This document shows positions 38,776 to 47,429 of a stretch of 64,000 bases of DNA, one piece after another. Every line of letters starts with the position of its first letter. Within the stretch, counting starts at the first letter, position 1. The stretch covers positions 1-64,000 of the forward strand of contig CAXIUK010000022.1 in assembly GCA_964034945.1 (NCBI GenBank). The letters are read 5' to 3'. This stretch comes from Chrysopilus asiliformis (taxonomy: Eukaryota > Arthropoda > Insecta > Diptera > Rhagionidae). The notes beneath the pieces are model-generated. The model saw only the letters and a list, made by a program, of their open reading frames with translations, did not search any database and was not told the origin of the DNA. A program made the position numbers and the translations under genes.

Positions 38776-40526
38776 TAGGGTGGGTCAATTTTTTTTGGGG
38801 GAAAGGGTATAGCAAGAAAAGAATCTACGGGCATTTCTAAGACTTTTTGCCCAAAGAACCATGGGTCTAAAATCAATATCGAGCTGCCGGAAATTTCGTT
38901 GAAGTTTGGAAGTCGGAAAATGCTAAAAAATGGTACATTCACATACAAATGAGATAAAAAAGTTATTAATTTTTTTATAAAAACTTGCCATAGGGGGTTT
39001 TTTGGTATGAGAAATCTATTTTTCATATTTATTTTTTCCTAAGGGGTCCGCCAGATGGCGCTACAATGGAGTTTTTTGGGTTTTCTTATATTTTAAAGCG
39101 AAAGGTTATTTTTTTTAAACGTATTTTGATGCGATTAATATAAAATAGAAAAAAGGAAAATTTAATTATTTTTAATAATTTTATTATATTTAACAAACAT
39201 AAATATTGATTTTTTTTCATTTTTTTCTCATTTAATTTTAAGTATTAATTTCACAATTTATCAAGTTATAAATTTTGTAAATCTTTCTTACTTTCCATTT
39301 TGGGTACTTTACATCGGCTTTCCAATGTCGTTGCCATAACCATTTCGCGATTTTTATCGGTAACACGTCGTGAAGTGCCACTTAAGGGGTTATACTACCC
39401 AGACGCGCTGAACAATGAACTTTTTTTTGATATTTTTTTTCTCGATTACTAACGAATGGATTAAAATGAAATTTTGAGGCCTAATTACACATGTATTTAG
39501 ATATACAAAAAAAATGGTATGTGATTAGAACGTAGTGCGTTTGGATCAAGTGGGTCCATTGAACCCCACCTCATCATTACGCATAAGATTTTAAACCCCT
39601 GTGATTTTAAAAACCCTGTGAACTTCCATAGACAATCTATCTGAGAAGTTACAATTAAAATTTTAAGTAAATCCGATGAAAATTGATTGAGTTTCTGATA
39701 CCGCAAGTTTGAAAAACATACTTTCAAGTAATATAGTGCCACAGCGCCATTTTGTATCAAAAGTTGAAAAAAAAAATTTTTTTGTATATCTAAATACATG
39801 TGTAATTAGGCCTCAAAATTTCATTTTAATCCATTCGTTAGTAATCGAGAAAAAAAATATCAAAAAAAAGTTCATTGTTCAGCGCGTCTGGGTAGTATAA
39901 CCCCTTAAGTGGCACTTCACGACGTGTTACCGATAAAAATCGCGAAATGGTTATGGCAACGACATTGGAAAGCCGATGTAAAGTACCCAAAATGGAAAGT
40001 AAGAAAGATTTACAAAATTTATAACTTGATAAATTGTGAAATTAATACTTAAAATTAAATGAGAAAAAAATGAAAAAAAATCAATATTTATGTTTGTTAA
40101 ATATAATAAAATTATTAAAAATAATTAAATTTTCCTTTTTTCTATTTTATATTAATCGCATCAAAATACGTTTAAAAAAAATAACCTTTCGCTTTAAAAT
40201 ATAAGAAAACCCAAAAAACTCCATTGTAGCGCCATCTGGCGGACCCCTTAGGAAAAAATAAATATGAAAAATAGATTTCTCATACCAAAAAACCCCCTAT
40301 GGCAAGTTTTTATAAAAAAATTAATAACTTTTTTATCTCATTTGTATGTGAATGTACCATTTTTTAGCATTTTCCGACTTCCAAACTTCAACGAAATTTC
40401 CGGCAGCTCGATATTGATTTTAGACCCATGGTTCTTTGGGCAAAAAGTCTTAGAAATGCCCGTAGATTCTTTCCTTGCTATACCCTTTGTCACTTTTTTT
40501 CGTCCCGAACAAATTGACCCACCCTA
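38776..40526. mobile_element. Foldback-type DNA transposon (non-autonomous, 1.75-kb palindrome)
   Basis: Two arms of about 735 bp (38776-39512 and 39775-40526) are nearly perfect reverse complements around a central spacer of about 260 bp. The termini are TAGGGTGGGTCAA...TTGACCCACCCTA. Just inside the tips the arms differ by a small indel (T/G-rich on the left, longer on the right); beyond that they match closely. The exact 9-bp TSD is compatible with Mutator-like or Foldback-type transposition, but no transposase is encoded and I cannot assign a superfamily. Open frames in the two arms mirror each other and show no domain, so they are not called as genes. Confidence 0.85.
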
Positions 40527-40540
40527 ATACTACATCAATT

Positions 40541-40645
40541 TACAGGAACAAACCGGTTTACAGGAGCAGACCTATTTTTATAGGAACAGACTTATTTTTA
40601 CAGGAACAGACCTGTTTTTACAGGAACAGACCTGTTTTTATAGGA
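40541..40645 (+). repeat. Minisatellite of about 20 bp with internal dyad, upstream of 40648
   Basis: About five imperfect tandem copies of ACAGGAACAGACCTGTTTTT. Each unit contains ACAGG-6 bp-CCTGT, an inverted repeat that could be a protein-binding dyad or a short hairpin. The array ends just before the ATG at 40648, so it lies in the promoter or 5' UTR of that gene. Function unknown. Confidence 0.75.
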
Positions 40646-40647
40646 AT

Positions 40648-41622
40648 ATGGATAAGAAGCTTGTTAAACGTTTAATACGAGCTCGTAAGAATATACGAGA
40701 AAAATATAGAGCTCTAAAGAGTGGAAAAATTGCTTTAGACGTTAAACGTGCAGAAACGTTTAAGACAATATCGGATCCGCTGAAAAAATTAGTTAGAGGA
40801 GATGAGGATATAGATTATGAGAGAGCTGTGAAAACTGAAGTAAAACCTAAAATTGAAAAACTGAAATCAACTTCATCGAGATTAAAACAAATTAAACGTC
40901 ATCTCAGTTTTGATACTGATGATGATATGGAGGAGGAGGAGGAAAAAGATTTCAATGTGTTAAATACATCTAATACACCATTCAATTTAAATCTATCGCG
41001 ATATTTTGATTATCATAAAAATCCAAACGCACATAACCTTGATACTCGATATGGTGTATATAAAAGTGGAACGGATTGGAAAATCGGTGATGCTATACTT
41101 ACTACAGATTCCTCTCATAATATTATAGTTAACGGTAAAAAATTCATTGGTACTGAAGGTCTTTATCAACTTTTATTTAAATTAAATCCTTCTGAGGATA
41201 TTTATACATCGGACGATCTAAAAAACTATAAAGAGATTCTAGAAGACACTAACGCTCATCGACGGAACTATCAAAAAGATGGTCAAATACAGGGTAATCG
41301 AAGCTATAAATATAAATCCATTATTAAAAAAATCAAGTCAAATAAAAAATCTGGTAGTGGTATGAAACTTATACGTCGGAAGCAGCAGGACTGGAAAAAA
41401 ATTAAAAAAAATCTAAGAAACCCGATTTTATTAAACATTCCAGCATCAAATATCGATTACGTACACTGGGATGATCCTAATGAGTTAGTTGAGAGACTTC
41501 GTTTACTTATAGCCTCAAAACAAGCTGGACATAGTAATCATAACAATGAGATAATATCTATTCTTGAAGAATTGAAGGAGGCAAACATTATAACTTCATT
41601 TAAAAATTATTTACAACATTAA
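40648..41622 (+). CDS. Polinton-associated DUF8207-like protein
   Basis: 324 aa. The N-terminus (1-110) is basic and helical-looking with a likely coiled-coil region, followed by an acidic stretch (DDDMEEEEEKD, about 91-101). The block from about residue 131 (LDTRYGVY...WKIGDAIL...IIVNGKKFIGTEGLYQLLF) to about 210 (NYKEILEDTNAHRR) resembles a domain of unknown function that recurs in insect Polintons, DUF8207 as I recall it. The C-terminus is again basic. The role in the element is not known; a virion or DNA-bound structural protein is possible. It is followed after 18 bp by the collagen-like gene, suggesting joint expression. ATG 40648 is the first in frame after the minisatellite. Confidence 0.68.
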   Translation: MDKKLVKRLIRARKNIREKYRALKSGKIALDVKRAETFKTISDPLKKLVRGDEDIDYERAVKTEVKPKIEKLKSTSSRLKQIKRHLSFDTDDDMEEEEEKDFNVLNTSNTPFNLNLSRYFDYHKNPNAHNLDTRYGVYKSGTDWKIGDAILTTDSSHNIIVNGKKFIGTEGLYQLLFKLNPSEDIYTSDDLKNYKEILEDTNAHRRNYQKDGQIQGNRSYKYKSIIKKIKSNKKSGSGMKLIRRKQQDWKKIKKNLRNPILLNIPASNIDYVHWDDPNELVERLRLLIASKQAGHSNHNNEIISILEELKEANIITSFKNYLQH

Positions 41623-41640
41623 ACCAATCACATTCCAATC

Positions 41641-42147
41641 ATGAGCGTTGATAAGTTTGGACGTTTTTCATCTCTTAAAGGACTGAAATCTAAAGGAGAG
41701 CGTGGTCCACCTGGTCCACCGGGTCCAGTTGGAGCACAAGGTCTAATAGGTCCTCCAGGTAGAAATGGGTTAGCAGGAATACCGGGACTCACAGGTCCAC
41801 CTGGAATTGGATTTACGCAACTCGGACCTAAGGAGTTTAGTCTTAATGGTGGGCTTATTAAAGATTTAGGTCTTGGTGCTGCATCTACTGACGCGGCTAA
41901 TGTCAAATACGTAAGAGATGCTATACATAACTTGGAGCAAGATATACGTACAGCTATGAATAAAAGTGAGGAGGAAGTGAAAGAAACTTTATTGGAAATT
42001 GTTGAAAAAATAAAAGAAAAATTATTTACTTTAGAGCAAGATATTTATACAGCTATAAAGCTAAGTGAAGCAGAAATGAAAAAATATGTAATAGAAACTT
42101 TTGATACTAATATTCCACCAAAAAAATTTCAAGTGGGTCCTATATAA
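41641..42147 (+). CDS. Collagen-like, fibre-type protein of the Polinton
   Basis: 168 aa. Residues about 18-58 are Gly-X-Y triplets ([16 protein letters not shown] and onward), a collagen triple-helix segment of roughly 13 triplets. Next is a segment ([26 protein letters not shown]) whose style recalls trimeric fibre proteins, and then two helical repeats, each beginning LEQDI-TA and containing SE-E (about 100-150). Collagen-like proteins occur in some DNA viruses and Polinton-like elements as surface fibres; this role is inferred. No signal peptide or membrane segment is seen. It follows the DUF8207-like gene closely and precedes the integrase by 111 bp. Confidence 0.62.
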   Translation: MSVDKFGRFSSLKGLKSKGERGPPGPPGPVGAQGLIGPPGRNGLAGIPGLTGPPGIGFTQLGPKEFSLNGGLIKDLGLGAASTDAANVKYVRDAIHNLEQDIRTAMNKSEEEVKETLLEIVEKIKEKLFTLEQDIYTAIKLSEAEMKKYVIETFDTNIPPKKFQVGPI

Positions 42148-42258
42148 TTATTATTTAACTTTATGAACTACGAAATTATATATGAAAATCAACCAGATGA
42201 ATATCATAAATATATATGTATTTAGATAGTATGATTTAGTTGTTTTATTTGATTCGAG
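42148..42258 (+). other. AT-rich intergenic spacer before the integrase
   Basis: 111 bp with very high A+T. It contains short ATATAT stretches that could act as a promoter for the integrase, but no clear core element can be named. Confidence 0.4.
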
Positions 42259-43179
42259 ATGGATAAACGACGAGAAGTAGTTAATGAGCTTCATAAATCC
42301 GCACGAAAAAATTTTATACGTACACATGTTACAGTAAAGGGCATAGATGATCTATGGCAAGCCGATTTAGTTGAAATGATACCTTACTCTTCTGAAAACA
42401 AGGGATATCGATATCTGTTAACCGTCATCGATACATTCTCAAAATACGCATGGGCTATCCCTATAAAAAATAAAACTGGACTTGCTGTAGTTGAAGCATT
42501 TAAATCGATTTTCAAAAAAAGACATTCACCAAAAAATCTCCAAACTGATGATGGTAAAGAATTTTATAACAAACATTTTCAATCCCTCATGAGTAAATTC
42601 AAAATTAATCATTATTCGACATTTTCAACAAAAAAAGCATCTATAGTTGAACGTTTTAATCGAACTCTAAAAAACCTTATGTGGAAGGAATTTAGTATGA
42701 ATGGTAAATATCGATGGATTAACTTAATCGATGAGTTGATGGTTATCTACAACAATAAAAAACATCGTACAATAAAAATCTCACCTGCTGAAGTAAACAA
42801 ATCTAACGAAAAACATCTACTTACAACAGTGTATAATCGACTTAAATTGTTTGATCGCAGTAAATATAAAGTCGGTGATGCAGTTCGTATAAGTAAATAT
42901 AAACATGTTTTTGAGAAAAGTTATACACCAAACTGGACGACAGAAATTTTCAAAATAACTAAAGTGCAGAACACGAATCCTGTCACATATCTTCTTGAAG
43001 ATTATCAAAAAAATCCGATTCAAGGTGGATTCTATGAATTTGAATTGTCTAAAGTGAAATATGATGATCTATATTTGATTGAAAAAGTTTTAAAAAAGAG
43101 GGGGGATGAAGTTTATGTCAAATGGTTAGGATTTTCCGCCAATCATAATTCATGGATTAAGAAAAATGATATTATTTAA
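42259..43179 (+). CDS. Polinton retroviral-type integrase with C-terminal chromodomain
   Basis: 306 aa. The rve catalytic core has D36 (in LWQADL), D97 (in QTDDGKEF) and E131 (in IVERFNR), with about 33 residues between the last two. The start (ELHKSARKNFIRTHV) matches the usual N-terminus of Polinton integrases of the F54H12.3-like group, so the ATG at 42259 is accepted. The middle (about 200-260) is the usual SH3-like DNA-binding region. Residues about 268-306 contain VLKKRGDEVYVKWLGF and HNSWI, a chromodomain. Family function: joins element ends to target DNA with a 6-bp duplication, which is what is seen here. All three catalytic residues are present and the frame is intact, so this copy could still supply integrase. 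Confidence 0.9.
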   Translation: MDKRREVVNELHKSARKNFIRTHVTVKGIDDLWQADLVEMIPYSSENKGYRYLLTVIDTFSKYAWAIPIKNKTGLAVVEAFKSIFKKRHSPKNLQTDDGKEFYNKHFQSLMSKFKINHYSTFSTKKASIVERFNRTLKNLMWKEFSMNGKYRWINLIDELMVIYNNKKHRTIKISPAEVNKSNEKHLLTTVYNRLKLFDRSKYKVGDAVRISKYKHVFEKSYTPNWTTEIFKITKVQNTNPVTYLLEDYQKNPIQGGFYEFELSKVKYDDLYLIEKVLKKRGDEVYVKWLGFSANHNSWIKKNDII

Positions 43180-43235
43180 AAAAGTATATATGATATCTAC
43201 TTCAATCATAGTTTTAAGGAAACATGTTATTATAA

Positions 43236-43254
43236 AATAAAAAATATAAATAAA
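43236..43254 (+). terminator. Poly(A) signals downstream of the integrase
   Basis: AATAAA occurs at 43236-43241 and 43249-43254, 57-70 bp after the integrase stop. These are plausible polyadenylation signals for the plus-strand Polinton genes. Confidence 0.55.
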
Positions 43255-43269
43255 ACTATATAAAACTCT

Positions 43270-43275
43270 TTTATT
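43270..43275 (-). terminator. Poly(A) signal for the minus-strand gene
   Basis: TTTATT on the plus strand is AATAAA on the minus strand, 33 bp past the stop of the gene at 43308-43670. It gives a compact convergent end with the integrase gene. Confidence 0.5.
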
Positions 43276-43307
43276 TTAAAGTTTATACATCATGCGTTAA
43301 TAACATC

Positions 43308-43670
43308 TCATTTAAAACAATATTCAATATAATATTTGTCCCTCGCATCCATCAGGATAGTAGTCCGCCGTATATTGAACTCCAACCCGAAACTAGCGCC
43401 TGCAGGTCCTGTGGAGTGCACGTAAACTCTCCCCGGGTTTTCCTTCATCATATTGTGAAACTTCTCCATCGGCAGCTCCTGATATCGTTCTGGTAAGAAG
43501 ATGATAAATTCATCTACCTCCATTACTTTTTTTGTTCCATATCGTGTTTTGATCTCACGAAACTCTTCAATTTTGAACTCCCGTCCTGCCGGCATCAAAG
43601 ACACTCTAAGAATTGGTTTTGACGTCTTTATGCTGTTTAACTCTGTTATAAATTTTAAACCTTCAGCCAT
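43308..43670 (-). CDS. Small Polinton protein of unknown function (120 aa)
   Basis: The start is set at MAEGLKF (ATG at 43668-43670) and not at the longer in-frame ATG (43721), because the TATA box at 43748-43755 lies only about 27 bp from the latter and transcription probably starts near it. The protein is short, with alternating hydrophobic strands: MPAGREFKIEEFREIKTRYG, VDEFIIFLPERY, and GRVYVHSTGP followed by FGLEF. The pattern of a beta-rich protein with a TRYG turn and FLPERY reminds me of small OB-fold-like, possibly single-strand-DNA-binding, proteins found with insect mobile elements, but I do not recognise it firmly. Its promoter and first 19 codons lie in the right TIR and are duplicated at the left end. 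Confidence 0.6.
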   Translation of the reverse strand: MAEGLKFITELNSIKTSKPILRVSLMPAGREFKIEEFREIKTRYGTKKVMEVDEFIIFLPERYQELPMEKFHNMMKENPGRVYVHSTGPAGASFGLEFNIRRTTILMDARDKYYIEYCFK

Positions 43671-44114
43671 TGTAAAATTTTTAAAATTTGTTGAACGATA
43701 ACGTTGCTGAACACCAAACAAGTAATTCTAAACTAGTGATCAGTTTGCTTTTATACTGAAGTTTTACCCTCACTCAAAACAACAACCGGATGTTAGTCCT
43801 ACGATGATCTCACCGTCTTATCAACCGGATGCCCTAATGACCTCCTTATCAGCAGGAGACATCCACTTGTCAACAACAACAACCAAATGTTTAAACCATG
43901 AGTCACCCCCTTATCAACATCAGACATCTACTTGTCAACAACAACAACCAAATGTTTAAACCATGAGTCACCCCCTTATCAACATCAGACATCTACTTGT
44001 CAACAACAACAACCAAATGTCCACCCATGAGCCACCCCTTATCAGCAGGAGATAACGCTGGCGCCAATTCCGATGACGTCACGTCTGGGCCAGAACCGGT
44101 ATATTTCTTCTACT
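43613..44114 (-). repeat. Polinton right terminal inverted repeat
   Basis: 502 bp, reverse complement of the left TIR plus one extra 65-bp subrepeat. The subrepeat starts at 43866, 43931 and 43996 (two full copies and a partial one), while the left TIR has one full copy and a partial. The difference in TIR length is exactly 65 bp. It carries a mirrored TATA box and CRE-like TGACGTCA. Confidence 0.93.
43748..43755 (-). promoter_or_regulatory. TATA box in right TIR (leftward promoter)
   Basis: CTTTTATA on the plus strand reads TATAAAAG on the minus strand, 78 bp upstream of the ATG at 43670. It probably drives the 120-aa gene. Confidence 0.6.
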
Positions 44115-44120
44115 TACCGC
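44115..44120. repeat. Polinton target-site duplication, right copy (TACCGC)
   Basis: Exact repeat of 37591-37596. After it the retrotransposon ORF2 resumes in frame at 44121. Confidence 0.93.
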
Positions 44121-46506
44121 AGTACGAAACTATACTGGATAAACTAGTAGCAGATACTAGAGGACGCCATCCCATTGTGATTGCAGGAGATTTCAACGCA
44201 TGGGCAACTGAATGGGGAAGTAAACGGACTAACATCAGAGGATCTACCCTGCTGGAAGCTTTTTCCTCAATAGACATAATCCTGGCCAATAGGGGAAGTA
44301 AAAGTACTTTCCGAAAAAATGGGTGCCATTCGGTGATCGATATCACCTTTGTGAGCAAAGAGCTCTCAAGAGGTCTGAATTGGCGCGTTGATGAACAGTA
44401 TACCCACAGCGACCACCAAGCAGTATTGTATGAGATAGAATCAAATAAGAGGGCTAAAGTATCCCAACCAAAATGGGTACAAAAAGGATGGGTAACCAAG
44501 GCTTTTGATAAAGAAGTGTTCTGCGAGATGATGAAAGAACTAGCCACATTACCAGGCGACGCAGATAGCAAAGCACAACAAACAGTCAAACACATGATTA
44601 AGGCATGCGATGCTTCTATGCCGAGGAGAAGAGTCAACAATAGTAGAACCCCGGTCTACTGGTGGAACGAAGCTATCAAGCACTTGAGATCTAGCTGCCA
44701 TCATGCCAGAAGAAAGAGCCAAAGATCTATAGGAAAACCTGAATACGACGAGCTCAACCACGAATATAAGAGACTGCGAAAAGAACTCCGGGACAAAATT
44801 AGAGAGAGTAAAAAAGACAGTCTCAAACAGCTGTGTGATGACGCAGATTCAAATCCCTGGGGTAGTGCCTACAGATTAGTAATGACCAGATTAAAAGGCC
44901 AAAGAACTCCGCAAGAAAAATGCCCGAAAATGCTATGCGAGATTGTGTCAAAGCTGTTCCCACAACATGCAGAAAGCAGAAATCATCATGAAGAAAAGCA
45001 AGAAAAGGAGGAAATACCTGAAGTGACAGCGCAGGAGATTCTGGAGGCTTGCGGGAAAGTGGGTGACAAAAAAGCACCTGGTCCGGATGAGATCCCCAAC
45101 ATAGCACTTAAAGCGGCTTTAAAAAACAAACCAAACTTCTTTGCTAATTTAATGCAGACCTGCTTGGAAGAGGGTACTTTCCCCAGGAAGTGGAAGAGGC
45201 AAAGGCTAGTACTTTTGCCAAAAGTGGGCAAACCACCCGGCGAACCATCATCTTACCGACCAATATGTCTACTCGATACTATGGGAAAAATATTGGAGCG
45301 TATTATACTAAACAGGATACTTCCGATCACAGAAGGTGAAGAAGGACTTTCCCAACATCAATTTGGTTTTCGCAAAGCGCGTTCAACCTTAGACGCTATC
45401 AATTCGGTATTAGACACGGCAAGGGAAGTGTGGGAAAACAAGTCATGGAAGCGGGGCCCCAAAAAATACTGCGCCATAATCACGCTGGACGTAAAAAATG
45501 CGTTTAATACTGCCAACTGGGGACACATTAGGACAGCCTTACGTAAGATGAGGTTGCCTACATATCTACTCAAAATCCTGGACAGTTACTTCGAGGATAG
45601 AATTTTGGAATATTCCACTGAAGAAGGACTACAGGAGTATAAGATAACAGCTGGGGTCCCACAAGGCTCAGTGCTGGGACCGGTACTCTGGAACATCATG
45701 TATGATGGCATCCTAAAACTAAGCACGTTTGAGGGAGTGAAAGTAGTAGGATTCGCCGACGACATCGCGATAGTGGTAGTCGCCAAATTCCTCGACGAAT
45801 TGGAACGGATCGCCAATGAGGCTATTGCCATAGTCGGAGAATGGTTAGAGTCAGTGGGGTTAGTGCTAGCAGAGCACAAAACAGAAGCAGTTCTGATCAA
45901 CAGACAACGGGCGAAGGAAAAGGCGAAAATCACGGTCGGAAAGCACACCATAACGTCGAAAGAAGCCATTAAATACTTGGGAATTATGATCGACGAGAAA
46001 TTGAACTTCAGAGCACATTTAGACTACACGAGTGAGAAGGCAGCGAAAGTCCATTCGGCTCTTTCAATAATGTTACCAAACATTGGAGGTCCAAGAAGCA
46101 GTAAGAGACTTCTCTTGTCCAGAGTCGTAAGCTCAGTGCTCCTGTACGGTTCCCCGATTTGGGCAGAAGCATTGAGAACAAAGATTAATAAAAGCCGGCT
46201 GGATAAGGTGTACAGGCTAAGCGCTCTTAGAGTTATAAGCGCATACAGAACAGTCTCTAGTGAAGCGGCATGGGTGATAGCTGGCATGATGCCAATAGAC
46301 TTAATAGCAGAAGATGCGAAAAGAAGATTTATCGCCAAAAGGCAGGACGATGAAGGCGAAACAGAGAACCTCGACAGAGAAAACCACCCCTCTCTGTTAT
46401 ACTGGCAAGAAAGATGGGAAAAATCGGACAAAGCGCGCTGGACGTACAGGTTGATTCCTAATATAGAATTATGGTTAAATCGAAAATACGGAGAGATAAA
46501 CTACTA
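44121..46506 (+). pseudogene. ORF2 part 2: endonuclease C-terminal part and reverse transcriptase (copy C)
   Basis: The frame joins to part 1 across the Polinton once one TACCGC copy is removed. It has the endonuclease motifs GDFNAW and SDHQAV, then the RT blocks SYRPICLLD, LDVKNAF, GVPQGSVLGP and FADD (aspartates at 45758-45763). All catalytic positions I can identify are kept and there are no internal stops. Open reading extends upstream to an ATG at 43997 in the Polinton TIR and downstream to 46549 inside the mariner; both extensions are accidental. The segment ends at the mariner TA target (46505-46506). Confidence 0.9.
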
Positions 46507-47427
46507 CAGGGTGCGCCATCTATTCCTCCGGTATGTAAACATTCAATAACTTCGCCATTTGTCAACCGATTTGTTTTCCTAGACACGTTTTGGAAACGTC
46601 AAACCAGTACAATTTTAACCATGAACCGCTTCACACCGAAAGAACGCGCCGAAATAGTGACGATGTATGTTGGAAACCATGCCGGACTTATGGATGCAAG
46701 TTTTAATGACCGACGAGGCACATTTCACTCTCTCTGGCGGTGTTAATAAACAAAATTGCCGCATTTGGGCGACAGAAAATCCTCACGAGATTCATGAAAT
46801 ACCATTGCATGATCGAAAAGTGACTGTTTGGGCCGGCGTGTGCGCAAAAACCATCATTGGGCCATTTTTCTTCAATGAAAGTGAAACAGTTAATGGTAAT
46901 CGATATCGGTGGATGTTGGCACATTTTGTGTGTCCGAAAATGCGTGAAAAAGGTCTGACTGACTTCTGGTTTCAGCAAGACGGGGCGCCATGCCACACAG
47001 CGGACCAAACAATATGGTTTTTGCAACAAAAATTCCCTAGACGTGTGATATCGAAAAGAGGCGATATTGACTGGCCACCAAGATCCCCTGATTTAACCCC
47101 CCCAGACTTCTTTTTGTGGGGTTATTTGAAGAGTAAAGTTTACGCCAGCAACCCGAAGACCATTGACGAGCTCAAGACCAATATTCGTGCCGAAATAGCT
47201 GCCATACCGACGGAGATGCTCGAAGAAGTGATGGAAAATGCCCGAAAAAGAGCACAGTTTGCGGTGGCCAATAAAGGTGGTCATTTGATCGATGTTGTTT
47301 TCAAAAAGTAGTCCACATAAATTGTAAAGGATTGAACTAAATAAAAAAACACCGTTTTTTGCAATCTATTGTTTCTTTCAAAAGTTATTCAACATTCTCA
47401 TACCGGAGGAATAGATGGCGCACCCTG
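46507..47427 (+). mobile_element. Tc1/mariner-superfamily element, internally deleted
   Basis: 921 bp with TA on both sides (46505-46506 and 47428-47429). The terminal inverted repeats begin CAGGGTGCGCCATCTATTCC, are identical over the first 29 bp and remain similar for about 15 bp more. It carries a transposase relic that has lost most of its DNA-binding half. Autonomous relatives are about 1.3 kb, so roughly 0.4 kb is missing. Insertion is in the last part of retrotransposon ORF2. Confidence 0.92.
46621..47311 (+). pseudogene. Mariner-type transposase, internally deleted and frameshifted
   Basis: The original start MNRFTPKERAEIV is at 46621, but after about 17 codons the frame changes and the sequence jumps from the first helix of the DNA-binding domain to the catalytic domain (second frame open 46667-47311). 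The catalytic part keeps MTDEAHF (first Asp), QQDGAPCHT (second Asp) and PRSPDLTP (third Asp), with about 36 residues between the last two by my count, i.e. a DDxD member of the IS630-Tc1-mariner group. The missing region (about 110-140 residues) would have bound the TIRs, so no functional transposase can be made. The C-terminus is complete and ends at TAG 47309-47311. Confidence 0.88.
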
Positions 47428-47429
47428 TA

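Larger units (their letters stand above)
37597..44114. mobile_element. Polinton/Maverick element, internally deleted
   Basis: 6518 bp flanked by a 6-bp TSD. The ends are 5'-AGT...ACT-3', as expected for Polintons (AG...CT), with TIRs of 437 bp (left) and 502 bp (right). Inside are a packaging ATPase, a DUF8207-like protein, a collagen-like protein, a chromodomain integrase and a small minus-strand gene. Protein-primed DNA polymerase B, major and minor capsid proteins and the Ulp1-like protease are absent. Full Polintons are about 15-20 kb, and without its foldback insert this one is under 5 kb, so it must rely on another copy for replication. It is markedly more AT-rich than the surrounding retrotransposon. 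Confidence 0.93.

Noticed and set aside
39497..39900. Short ORFs in the centre of the foldback on both strands
   Set aside because: AT-rich, no domain, and they overlap on opposite strands across the palindrome centre.
40264..40527. 87-aa ORF in the right arm of the foldback, with a mirror copy at 38775-39026
   Set aside because: The two are the same inverted-repeat sequence, rich in A/T, without a domain, and end at the element tips.
38038..43670. Possibility that the Polinton genes mark an integrated virus other than a Polinton
   Set aside because: The 6-bp TSD, AG...CT ends, inward TIR promoters, and integrase plus packaging ATPase together fit Polinton/Maverick best; no polymerase or capsid gene is present to argue for another group.
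43997..44120. N-terminal extension of ORF2 from an ATG in the Polinton right TIR
   Set aside because: The extension is TIR sequence that happens to be in frame. The true upstream exon-like part of ORF2 lies at 37308-37596, and the TATA box in this TIR faces the other way.
46507..46549. Last codons of the frame ending at 46549
   Set aside because: They are read from the mariner terminal repeat; the real ORF2 C-terminus resumes at 47430.
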